From an uncultured Leuconostoc sp. (GTDB taxonomy: Bacteria > Bacillota > Bacilli > Lactobacillales > Lactobacillaceae), in NCBI GenBank assembly GCA_900554745.1, contig USIU01000008.1, positions 1-18,157 on the forward strand: 18,157 bases of DNA, written 5' to 3'. The notes beneath the pieces were generated by a model. The model was not told where the DNA came from, did no database searches, and saw only the letters and a program-made list of their open reading frames with translations. A program made the position numbers and the translations under genes. This document shows, piece by piece, positions 7,185 to 13,697 of this stretch; the first letter of the stretch is position 1; the number at the start of each line of letters is the position of its first letter.

Positions 7185-7355
7185 TTAATGGGTTAAGTCC
7201 TTGCGATTTTCCCACAATGTCATGACCGCTAAAATCACCAAGCCAAAATTGGCAGTGAGGATAGCGAGAGTGTCTTCTTTTAAAATCCAACTGACAAGTG
7301 ACACAAACATTAAGATGATTGCAAAAATGGTAGCGTATAGAATTGACTTCTTCAT
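7185..7355 (-). CDS. Small two-helix membrane protein (56 residues)
   Basis: An ATG at 7355-7353 opens a 56-codon frame that ends in TAA at 7187-7185. The product starts MKKSILYATIFAIILMFVSL, has a hydrophobic helix at about 5-24, a short turn with KED near 26-28, a second helix at about 29-48, and a charged tail ENRKDLTH. Both ends are predicted inside by the positive-inside rule. A strong purine-rich ribosome site (GAGGGGG) is 5 bases before the ATG. The frame has typical codon use for its neighbours. I do not recognise a family. The gene lies 52 bases upstream of nnrD on the same strand, with no clear terminator between. A competing 60-codon frame on the plus strand (7201-7383) has no ribosome site and an implausible product. 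Confidence 0.72.
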   Translation of the reverse strand: MKKSILYATIFAIILMFVSLVSWILKEDTLAILTANFGLVILAVMTLWENRKDLTH

Positions 7356-7371
7356 AATTTCCCCCTCATAT

Positions 7372-7481
7372 CGGTCACCTTAAATAAACTGACCGCTTGT
7401 GTGGCCAACGCAATCCAGAAGTTGGCTTCAGTTACTCCCTTCATTTTAAATGATTTAATCCCCATTTACAAACTGGGAATC
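7372..7481 (-). promoter_or_regulatory. Structured 5' leader with competing hairpins (candidate cis-regulatory RNA)
   Basis: On the minus-strand RNA, upstream of the small membrane gene, the following pairings can be read directly: ATTCCCA with TGGGGAT (7481-7459); TCATTT with AAATGA (7453-7441); AACTGA with TCAGTT (plus coordinates 7428-7433 with 7387-7392) enclosing GCCAAC with GTTGGC (7426-7421 with 7409-7404); and CGGTCA with TGACCG (7395-7390 with 7377-7372). The last helix shares bases 7390-7392 with the AACTGA/TCAGTT helix, so they exclude each other, and it ends just before the GAGGGGG ribosome site. This is the layout of a translational switch. No known riboswitch class was recognised. 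Confidence 0.4.
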
Positions 7482-7556
7482 GAGGACGGCAACGCTGAGT
7501 GGCACAACGATTTATTAAAAAACAATGACGCTTCCATGCAGAAACTATCAATAATT

Positions 7557-7595
7557 TGCTATAATCATTGACAATAGTATAATAAGGTATATCAT
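7557..7595 (+). promoter_or_regulatory. Promoter region of pepV
   Basis: Two candidates overlap: TTGACA (7568-7573), 16 bases, TATCAT (7590-7595); and an extended -10, TGC then TATAAT (7560-7565). The first has a perfect -35; its transcript would start near 7602, only about 15 bases before the start codon. Confidence 0.55.
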
Positions 7596-7616
7596 ACTGA
7601 AAGGTTTTTTAAACTC

Positions 7617-9032
7617 ATGACAATCGATTGGAAACACGAGACGGCTTTACGCCAAGATGATTTTATAACAGACTTAAAAGATTTGTTGGCAGTTGAATCT
7701 GTGCGTGATGATTCAAAGGCAACGCCGGATGCACCACTTGGTCCTGGGCCAAAGGATGCTTTGTTGAAGATGTTGGCCATCGCTGAACGTGATGGTTTCA
7801 CCACAAAAAACATTGATAACTTGGTTGGCTACATTGAAATCGGACCAAAAGACGCCGATGAATATGTGGCAATTTTGTCACACGTTGACGTTATGCCAGC
7901 GGGTGAAGGTTGGGAGACTGACCCATTTGTGCCTGTTGTTACTGATGATAAAATCATTGCGCGTGGCGCCTCAGATGATAAGGGACCAGGAATGGCCGCT
8001 TATTATGCGTTCAAGATTTTGTCTGATTTGAAAGTGCCTTTGAAGCGTCGGGTACGTTTGATTTTTGGAACCGATGAAGAAAACGACTGGACAGGGATGA
8101 CCCGTTACTTCGAAGTGGAACCAGCACCAGTCTTTGGCTTCTCACCCGATGCCGAATTCCCAATTATCAACGGTGAAAAGGGGAATGTCCAAGTTGTAAT
8201 CAAGGATGAAGCAACAAATGGCGGTTCAGTAAAGTTGGTGGCCTTTGAGTCTGGTTTGCGGACAAACATGGTGCCTGGTATTGCACGGGCAACGGTCGTG
8301 ACGGCACAATCCGAAGCCATGGTGGCTGCTTTCCAAGAATTTTTGGCAGCTAATCCACAGATTTCTGGTAATGCTGAAGCTGATGGTGATGACATTAAGT
8401 TTGTCGTCAATGGTAAGCAAGTTCACGGGGCCATGCCTGAAACTGGTGAAAACGCTGGGACTTATTTGGCCAACTTCTTGCAAAACTTTGACTTTGGTGG
8501 CACAGCCAAGTCATTCTTGACTTACCTCGGCACACCCGCACACCAAGATACAATCGGTGAAAAGTTTGGCGTGAACTATACGGATGATGTCATGGGCCCA
8601 TTGTCAATGAACGTTGGGATTCAAAAGTTTGTGGCTGGTCAAGAAGCCTTTATCAACTTTAACTTCCGCTATCCAAAGGGCATCACGCCTGACGAAATTG
8701 TGGCTGGCCTGGCTTCACAACTTAATGGCTGGGATGTGACGCCAACGATTGGGGGCCATGCCCAAGTACCACACTATGTTGCCCCAACTGATCCAATTGT
8801 CGAAACATTGTTACGTGTTTATCACGACCAAACTGGTTTGCCAGCGCATGATCAAGTGATTGGTGGTGGCACATATGGTCGCTTGATGGCACGTGGCGTG
8901 GCGTTTGGTGCCTTGTTCCCTGATTCACCAGACACTATGCACCAAGTGAACGAATTTGCGCTATTGGATGATTTGTATCGGTCAATTGCTATTTATGCAC
9001 AAGCGATTGCCGAAATTACGAATTTAGATTAA
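7617..9032 (+). CDS. pepV: Dipeptidase PepV (M20 family)
   Basis: 471 residues, matching the lactobacillal PepV, a zinc aminopeptidase of broad dipeptide range that ends the casein or peptide breakdown chain in the cytoplasm. Metal and catalytic residues are visible: H89-x-D91 in SHVDVMPAGEGW, D120 in GASDDKGP, E154-E155 in GTDEEND, the aspartate of FSPDAEFP near 178, and the C-terminal histidine in DTMHQVNE. The lid domain lies roughly between residues 185 and 385. The start ATG is preceded by AAAGG at a rather long distance (12 bases). The gene stands alone between its own promoter and a strong terminator. Codon use is biased toward TTG, AAG and GCC, suggesting good expression. Confidence 0.95.
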   Translation: MTIDWKHETALRQDDFITDLKDLLAVESVRDDSKATPDAPLGPGPKDALLKMLAIAERDGFTTKNIDNLVGYIEIGPKDADEYVAILSHVDVMPAGEGWETDPFVPVVTDDKIIARGASDDKGPGMAAYYAFKILSDLKVPLKRRVRLIFGTDEENDWTGMTRYFEVEPAPVFGFSPDAEFPIINGEKGNVQVVIKDEATNGGSVKLVAFESGLRTNMVPGIARATVVTAQSEAMVAAFQEFLAANPQISGNAEADGDDIKFVVNGKQVHGAMPETGENAGTYLANFLQNFDFGGTAKSFLTYLGTPAHQDTIGEKFGVNYTDDVMGPLSMNVGIQKFVAGQEAFINFNFRYPKGITPDEIVAGLASQLNGWDVTPTIGGHAQVPHYVAPTDPIVETLLRVYHDQTGLPAHDQVIGGGTYGRLMARGVAFGALFPDSPDTMHQVNEFALLDDLYRSIAIYAQAIAEITNLD

Positions 9033-9039
9033 GTCACCG

Positions 9040-9071
9040 AAGTACGTTAGTGATTACTGACGTACTTTTTT
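9040..9071 (+). terminator. Terminator of pepV
   Basis: AAGTACGT (9040-9047) pairs with ACGTACTT (9060-9067), with a further T-G wobble and an AGT/ACT inner stem around a GATT loop. A run of six T follows from 9066. Confidence 0.9.
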
Positions 9072-9099
9072 AGTGCTTAAAAATCGTAAAAACAATAAA

Positions 9100-9150
9100 C
9101 TTACAAAAAGTAAGCAAATTACTTGCGGTCGGTTGCTTTTCCTGTATAGT
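9100..9150 (+). promoter_or_regulatory. Promoter and candidate operator of the mhqO-mhqD pair
   Basis: TTGCGG (9123-9128), 16 bases, TATAGT (9145-9150). Directly upstream and touching the -35 are three alternating half-sites with a 9-base step: TTAC (9101), GTAA (9110), TTAC (9119). They form two overlapping inverted repeats, CTTAC-AAAAA-GTAAG and AGTAA-GCAAA-TTACT. A regulator binding here would be well placed to block the promoter. Which regulator is not known. Confidence 0.45.
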
Positions 9151-9185
9151 GAGGCTTATAACGATTATGAAAGTGGGTCCTACCT

Positions 9186-10199
9186 ATGGGAACAACGATT
9201 CGCGGCATTCATCATGTCACTGCCATCACGAGCAGTGCACCGAAAATTTGGGATTTTTTTACCAAGCAATTAGGTTTACATTTGATTAAAAAAACAGTTA
9301 ACCAAGATGATGTTTACACCTACCATTTGTATTTTTCTGATGATCAAGGGGAAGCTGGGAGCATTGTCACGTTCTTTGATTTTAAAGGTCTGCCAAAAGC
9401 GACTTTTGGGACCAATGAAATTTCACGCACAACGTTTCGCGTGCCAAGCCAGGCATCATTTGACTATTGGCGCACGCGTTTTAAGGCCTTTGGGATTCGT
9501 TATGACACGCCAACCGTCACACTTTTTAGGGCAACTTATCTTCATTTCTATGATTTTGATGGGCAACGTTATGCGTTGGTTGCAGATGACACCAATCCAA
9601 GTCAAAATGCTGTCACCAAGGCTCATCAGCCTTGGCAACAAGCTACTGTTGATCCAGAACATGCTATTGTTGGCTTGGGCCCAGCGTTTGTGACTGTTAA
9701 TGATGACCAAGCCATGCGCATTGTGTTAACCAAAATCATGACAGCACAAAAAGTCGCTACTGCAGGCAACCATACCTTATATGAATTTGATGACGGGGGT
9801 TATGGTGCGCAAGTGATTACCCAGTTGTCACGTATTATCCCTAGTGGGACGCAAGGCTATGGCAGTGTCCACCACTTGGCGTTTACGGTTGATGATGATG
9901 CCGCATTAAAATATTGGATTGATCGCCTGCAACAATTGGGCGTGCACGATTCTGGGCTTGTGGATCGGTTTTATTTTAAATCTGAATATTTCCGACCAAT
10001 GCCGGGGATTCTGTTTGAATTAGCCACGAATGGACCAGGTTTTCTAATTGATGAAACGTACGAAACGGCAGGCGTTCATCTTGAATTACCCCCATTTTTA
10101 GCATCACAGCGGCCAGATATTGAAGCCCATTTGGTCAACTTTAATTCACCAAAGGGTGAGTTGATCACAGACAAGGATACCAACGGTATGAAGCCATGA
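9186..10199 (+). CDS. mhqO: Ring-cleaving dioxygenase of the VOC superfamily (MhqO-like)
   Basis: 337 residues made of paired VOC (glyoxalase/bleomycin resistance) modules. The N-terminal IHHVTAIT contains H9, and the second half has SVHHLAFTV (H229, H230) and LFELATNGPGF (E278), the usual 2-His-1-carboxylate metal site of extradiol-type dioxygenases. This layout, a length near 310-340 and the neighbouring esterase match the MhqO / YkcA group of Firmicutes, linked in Bacillus subtilis to quinone and diamide stress. The actual substrate is not shown by the sequence. The ribosome site is weak (GTGGG, about 8 bases upstream). The stop overlaps the next start by four bases. The symbol is by family resemblance. 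Confidence 0.85.
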   Translation: MGTTIRGIHHVTAITSSAPKIWDFFTKQLGLHLIKKTVNQDDVYTYHLYFSDDQGEAGSIVTFFDFKGLPKATFGTNEISRTTFRVPSQASFDYWRTRFKAFGIRYDTPTVTLFRATYLHFYDFDGQRYALVADDTNPSQNAVTKAHQPWQQATVDPEHAIVGLGPAFVTVNDDQAMRIVLTKIMTAQKVATAGNHTLYEFDDGGYGAQVITQLSRIIPSGTQGYGSVHHLAFTVDDDAALKYWIDRLQQLGVHDSGLVDRFYFKSEYFRPMPGILFELATNGPGFLIDETYETAGVHLELPPFLASQRPDIEAHLVNFNSPKGELITDKDTNGMKP

Positions 10200-10864
10200 C
10201 AACAAATCAACTAACACTCGCACAGGATGAATTGGCGCAAGTTCGACATTTATTTATGTCAGGTAATCCGCAACGCTCGCCCCTTGTATTACTACATGGG
10301 ACTGGTGGCGATGAAACCAGTCTGATTGAAGTGGCGCGATTTTTAGCCCCCGATCATCCTATTCTGGCCATTCGTGGTCGGGTTGTGGAAAAGGGGTATT
10401 ATCGCTATTTTAAACGCCAAGCCGTAGGGCAATTTGATTTGGTCTCTCTTGCTGAAGAAACCCGATGGCTTGTGGCCGCGATTACGGGCTTGGCTGAACG
10501 GTATCACTTAACGGTCGCCAATATGACGGCTGTTGGCTTTTCTAATGGGGCCAATATCGCGCTGCATGCCTTATTAACGCAGCCAGAAATGCCATTTCAA
10601 CGGGTGATAGCGTATCATGCGATGCAGTTAACTGAGGTGGGAACCCCACAAAATTTAGCGGCAGCACAAGTGTTTTTGACCTATGGCCGGCAAGATCCGT
10701 TGGTAACCCAGCACAATTTGATAGCGCTACAGGCGCAATTAGTGCAAGCGGGCGCCGCGGTGACCACTTTTCAAACAGATGAAGCGCATCATCTGACGCA
10801 TGCGGAACTCACAGCAGCACAAGCGTGGTTCACGACACCCACAACGCATATGACTGACAGTTAA
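10196..10864 (+). CDS. mhqD: Alpha/beta-hydrolase, carboxylesterase (MhqD-like)
   Basis: 222 residues, a minimal alpha/beta-hydrolase. LLHGTGGDE (32-40) forms the oxyanion-hole strand-loop, the nucleophile elbow is GFSNG with S116, the acid is D167 in YGRQDP and the histidine is H198 in EAHHLT. In close relatives the last motif reads GHQLT, so the residues fit. The group (phospholipase/carboxylesterase, MhqD/YodD-like) is often paired with an MhqO-type dioxygenase. The ATGA overlap with mhqO implies translational coupling, and no separate ribosome site is evident. It probably hydrolyses a product or a related ester in the same detoxification route; this is inference from context. Confidence 0.83.
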   Translation: MTTNQLTLAQDELAQVRHLFMSGNPQRSPLVLLHGTGGDETSLIEVARFLAPDHPILAIRGRVVEKGYYRYFKRQAVGQFDLVSLAEETRWLVAAITGLAERYHLTVANMTAVGFSNGANIALHALLTQPEMPFQRVIAYHAMQLTEVGTPQNLAAAQVFLTYGRQDPLVTQHNLIALQAQLVQAGAAVTTFQTDEAHHLTHAELTAAQAWFTTPTTHMTDS

Positions 10865-10875
10865 ACTGGGGATAG

Positions 10876-10904
10876 TTGGCGTGATGCGCGGAACTTGTTA
10901 TAAT
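10876..10904 (+). promoter_or_regulatory. Promoter of the nadR-like gene
   Basis: TTGGCG (10876-10881), 17 bases, TATAAT (10899-10904), with TGT making an extended -10. The predicted start near 10911 gives a leader of about 120 bases before the nadR ATG at 11030, which is long compared with the other genes in the window. Confidence 0.7.
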
Positions 10905-10973
10905 TGATGACAAGTATCGCGTGTTGTGACATGACATACTGTTTTGACAGATAAGAAAGTGAGGGTGTGGACG

Positions 10974-11033
10974 TTGATCAGTTCAGTTTCGGGTCATGAA
11001 CTGACAATTATCGTGCCACATGAAATAGCATGA
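10974..11033 (+). CDS. Possible 19-residue leader ORF coupled to nadR
   Basis: A TTG at 10974 is preceded by GAGGG (10961-10965) at 8 bases. The frame reads MISSVSGHELTIIVPHEIA and stops at TGA 11031-11033, which overlaps the nadR ATG (11030-11032) in the ATGA arrangement. An in-frame GTG at 10965 is an alternative but overlaps the ribosome site. Inside the frame, TCAGTTCA (10978-10985) and TGAACTGA (10997-11004) form a perfect 8-base hairpin. nadR itself has no ribosome site, so translation through this frame is a reasonable way to reach it. No product has been recognised. Confidence 0.4.
   Translation: MISSVSGHELTIIVPHEIA
10978..11004 (+). promoter_or_regulatory. Leader hairpin upstream of nadR
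   Basis: A perfect 8-base inverted repeat, TCAGTTCA and TGAACTGA, around an 11-base loop, about 25 bases before the nadR start. No T run follows, so it is not a terminator. It might regulate translation or be protein or ligand bound. Confidence 0.5.
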
Positions 11034-12175
11034 GAACTTTTGCAGGCAATCTCTATAAGGATGATCTAGAAGGCGATCATATCGGTGTTTTTTTTGGGAC
11101 CTTGGCCCCAATGCATGTCGGTCATCAAGCAGAAATTTATAAAGCTGCGGCTTTGAATGATGGCGTGGTGGTCATTGCCTCAGGTTATACCGGTGATCGT
11201 GGTGATCAAATGGGCTTACCAGTTGAAAAAAGATTTCGTTATCTACGCGAAGCGTTTAGTGACGAGTCCGATATTAAGGTTGATTATATTAATGAAGATA
11301 ATATGCCCCAAATGCCAGATGGTTGGGACGAGTGGACGCAGACTTTGGTGGCCACCGTTAAGCGCAATATTGTCAACCCAGACGCCAAAATTACTTTTTA
11401 TACTGGTGAACCAGATTATAAGGTAGAATTGGAAAAACGTTTACCCCAAACGGGGCAGTTTAAGGTTAGTTTGATGGATCGCACGGTGTTAAAAATCTCT
11501 GCGACAGAAATTCGCAAGGATCCGATTGCCAACTGGGATTATATTAACCGTGTTTTCCGCCGGCATTTTACTAAAAAAGTAACGGTCATGGGGTCGGCTT
11601 CAACTGGTAAATCAACTTTGGTCCGGCGTTTGGCACGGACGAGTAACTCACCGTTTTCAGAAGAATATGCCCGCGAATATCAAGAACGCTCCAACGTGAG
11701 TGATGATGAGTTGATCGTGAAAGATTATATTCGGCTCATTCAAGGCCAATACGATGCGAATTCACGTGAAATCAATTCGCCGGCCAATAACGGCTTGACG
11801 ATTTTTGATACAGATGCGATGGTGACCAAAGTGTATGCTGACATGTGGTTGGACGAGGCTGATCGTGCGCAGTTACAACCGTTGTTTGATAATACAATTA
11901 GTGAAGAACAAATTGATTTGATTCTTGTCATCCCACCCGTCACGCCTTACGTGAATGATGGGTTCCGAAACATGTCCACTGCTGATGAAAGCTCACGGTG
12001 GGCCTTCCATCATGCGTTGATGCAAGTGATTGAGGACTATGGGTTTATGGATAAGGTGGTCTTACTGGATGCCAAGGGCGATAGTGATGATCCCTATGGT
12101 TACTATGCCCGTTACTTGCAAGCGTTAGATGCTATTCAAGAAAGAACTGGCTTTAACATTAAACATTTAGAGTAA
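11030..12175 (+). CDS. nadR: Bifunctional NMN adenylyltransferase / ribosylnicotinamide kinase (NadR-like)
   Basis: 381 residues. The N-terminal nucleotidyltransferase has GTLAPMHVGH (23-32) and ISATEIR (156-162), as in NMN adenylyltransferases. The C-terminal kinase begins with the P-loop GSASTGKST (188-196), followed by EEYAREYQ and FDTDAMVTKVYADMW, typical of nicotinamide riboside kinase. The helix-turn-helix repressor domain of enteric NadR is absent, so this is an enzyme rather than a repressor. It converts nicotinamide riboside to NMN and then NAD. The ATG has no Shine-Dalgarno site and overlaps the stop of a short upstream frame. Expected partner PnuC is not in the window; the next gene is an NCS1 permease behind its own promoter. 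The last codons lie in the first copy of a 20-base tandem duplication. Confidence 0.92.
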   Translation: MRTFAGNLYKDDLEGDHIGVFFGTLAPMHVGHQAEIYKAAALNDGVVVIASGYTGDRGDQMGLPVEKRFRYLREAFSDESDIKVDYINEDNMPQMPDGWDEWTQTLVATVKRNIVNPDAKITFYTGEPDYKVELEKRLPQTGQFKVSLMDRTVLKISATEIRKDPIANWDYINRVFRRHFTKKVTVMGSASTGKSTLVRRLARTSNSPFSEEYAREYQERSNVSDDELIVKDYIRLIQGQYDANSREINSPANNGLTIFDTDAMVTKVYADMWLDEADRAQLQPLFDNTISEEQIDLILVIPPVTPYVNDGFRNMSTADESSRWAFHHALMQVIEDYGFMDKVVLLDAKGDSDDPYGYYARYLQALDAIQERTGFNIKHLE

Positions 12176-12200
12176 ACCAAAAACATTTAGAGTAAACCAA
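12161..12200. repeat. Perfect 20-base tandem duplication over the nadR stop
   Basis: Bases 12161-12180 and 12181-12200 are identical. The first copy holds the last nadR codons and the TAA stop; the second copy supplies the left arm of the terminator. A recent slippage or duplication event is the simplest reading. Confidence 0.95.
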
Positions 12201-12217
12201 CGTTGTTGGTTTTTTTT
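12194..12217 (+). terminator. Terminator of nadR
   Basis: AAACCAAC (12194-12201), loop GTT, GTTGGTTT (12205-12212), followed by a run of T to 12217. Confidence 0.88.
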
Positions 12218-12250
12218 ATGCCAAAAAGGTAACATCGCACGCTAAGATTT

Positions 12251-12259
12251 TGATATGAT
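12251..12259 (+). promoter_or_regulatory. Extended -10 promoter of the NCS1 permease
   Basis: TGA followed by TATGAT (12254-12259). No strong -35 is seen. The transcript would begin near 12266, leaving room for the GGAGG at 12282-12286. Confidence 0.45.
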
Positions 12260-12291
12260 AAAGATTAAAATGCAATGTAATGGAGGCGAGT

Positions 12292-13641
12292 ATGGTAGCG
12301 CAACGGGCAGGCAGTAAGGCAGAACAACATGTATCACAGATGGGTTTTTGGGACCAATTGGCAACCTGGATTGGGGCCAATGCCAATAACGGGACTTGGT
12401 ATATGGGCGGTGTGCTCGCAGCATTAGGTTTTGCGGGAGCGCTTGGCGTTATTTTGATTTCAGGACCACTAGCGTATCTTTTTTTGGCGTTAGTGGGCTA
12501 CATGGGCTACAAGCTGCGGGCTTCAACGATGAATTTGATGCGGCCGGCCTTTGGATTGCGAGGGTCCATTGGCCCATCGTTGATTAATGTGGTGCAATTT
12601 ATGGGATGGGCAGCGGTGAATACCTACATTGCGGCCATTTCAGTGAGTTATTTGCTCAGCAATATGTTTGGGACAGCGCATTTTAAGCCCGGTGGCTTGA
12701 AAGGCATGTTGATTGGTGTGGCAGTCATGGGCGTGTTGCACTTGATTTCGATTTCATTGGGACAACGCTCCGTGCGACTGATTGAACGTGTGGGGATGGT
12801 GTTGGTGATCTTACTCGTGATTTGGGAAACCATTGTCGTCTTACAAGAGGTACCGTTGTCAAAAATCATGACTTGGACAGCGCCACAAGCTGCGCAGTTG
12901 CCCTTTGGAAAAGCTTTGGATGTGTTTGCAGCTTTCAATTTGGCTTGGGTCACAGCTGGTGCTGACTTCACGCGCTTTGCCGATAAAAAGTCAGCAGCAA
13001 CGACGGCGCCTTTTTTGGGCGCAACGATTGGACTTTATTGGTTTGCGATTGTTGGTGCGATGACAACCATCGCGGCCGCTGTCTGGACGCAGGTATTTGA
13101 CCCCAATAGTTCAGATCCGTCAACAGTAGCTGCCAAATTAGGGCTAGGTGCTTTAGCCTTAATTGTCATTATGCTGACGTCAACAACTGCCAATGCGGTT
13201 AACTTGATGGCAGCCGGTTCGGCGTTAAATAATATTGTGCCTAAGTTAAAACTCACGCCAAGTCTATGGTTGGTTACCATTGTGGCGACTTTAATGAGTT
13301 TTATTCCGTTTATTGTCGGTGGTTTTATTGAAACATTTATCTGGTTCTTGGATTTGATTGGGATGGTTTTGGGACCGGAAATTGCCATCTTATTGGCAGA
13401 TTTCTTCATTGTGCAAAAACAAAGTTATGATCGCACGGCTTTTAATCAAGGTCGGACGTATTGGTATACGGGTGGTTTTAATCTCCGGGCTTATAGCGTG
13501 TGGGCTTTGAGTATGGGCTGCTACTTTGTGTTACAACAGGTGCCGGTCGTGGTGCAAACTGTCGGATCCAATTGGCTGACAATGATTTTTGCAGCTGTGG
13601 TTTACGTTGCAGTTTCTCGAAATCAGACAAAAATGTTGTGA
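12292..13641 (+). CDS. NCS1-family permease (cytosine/purine/nucleobase-cation symporter)
   Basis: 449 residues with about 12 hydrophobic segments. NCS1 features are the N-terminal ATWIGANANNGTW, the segment AWVTAGADFTRFA (about 219-230; position and form of the SDYSRF motif in CodB-type carriers), STTANAVNLMAAG near 297-309 and GPEIAILLADFFIV in the late part. The family imports nucleobases, allantoin, hydantoins, hydroxymethylpyrimidine or thiamine-type compounds; the yeast nicotinamide riboside carrier Nrt1 also belongs here. The substrate cannot be read from the sequence. The ATG at 12292 is chosen because GGAGG lies 5 bases before it; an in-frame ATG at 12280 overlaps the ribosome site. 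The gene has its own promoter and directly abuts the tig promoter. Confidence 0.88.
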   Translation: MVAQRAGSKAEQHVSQMGFWDQLATWIGANANNGTWYMGGVLAALGFAGALGVILISGPLAYLFLALVGYMGYKLRASTMNLMRPAFGLRGSIGPSLINVVQFMGWAAVNTYIAAISVSYLLSNMFGTAHFKPGGLKGMLIGVAVMGVLHLISISLGQRSVRLIERVGMVLVILLVIWETIVVLQEVPLSKIMTWTAPQAAQLPFGKALDVFAAFNLAWVTAGADFTRFADKKSAATTAPFLGATIGLYWFAIVGAMTTIAAAVWTQVFDPNSSDPSTVAAKLGLGALALIVIMLTSTTANAVNLMAAGSALNNIVPKLKLTPSLWLVTIVATLMSFIPFIVGGFIETFIWFLDLIGMVLGPEIAILLADFFIVQKQSYDRTAFNQGRTYWYTGGFNLRAYSVWALSMGCYFVLQQVPVVVQTVGSNWLTMIFAAVVYVAVSRNQTKML

Positions 13642-13664
13642 TTTACTGGGTTTTAAGCTAAAAT
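13636..13664 (+). promoter_or_regulatory. Promoter of tig
   Basis: TTGTGA (13636-13641), 17 bases, TAAAAT (13659-13664). The -35 covers the stop codon of the permease gene. Confidence 0.7.
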
Positions 13665-13697
13665 TAATAAGTATTTAAAACATTTGGAGGACGTATC

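Noticed and set aside
7201..7383. 60-codon plus-strand frame
   Set aside because: It is antisense to the small membrane protein, has no ribosome site, and its product has no membrane or domain character; the minus-strand frame has a strong ribosome site and fits better.
7372..7440. Manganese (yybP-ykoY) riboswitch
   Set aside because: AGGGAGTA is similar to the conserved 5' part, but the closing GAGACC-type 3' part and the basal AAGG/CCTT helix are missing. Kept only as an unassigned structured leader.
12280..12291. Earlier in-frame ATG of the NCS1 permease
   Set aside because: It overlaps the GGAGG that serves the ATG at 12292 and has no ribosome site of its own.
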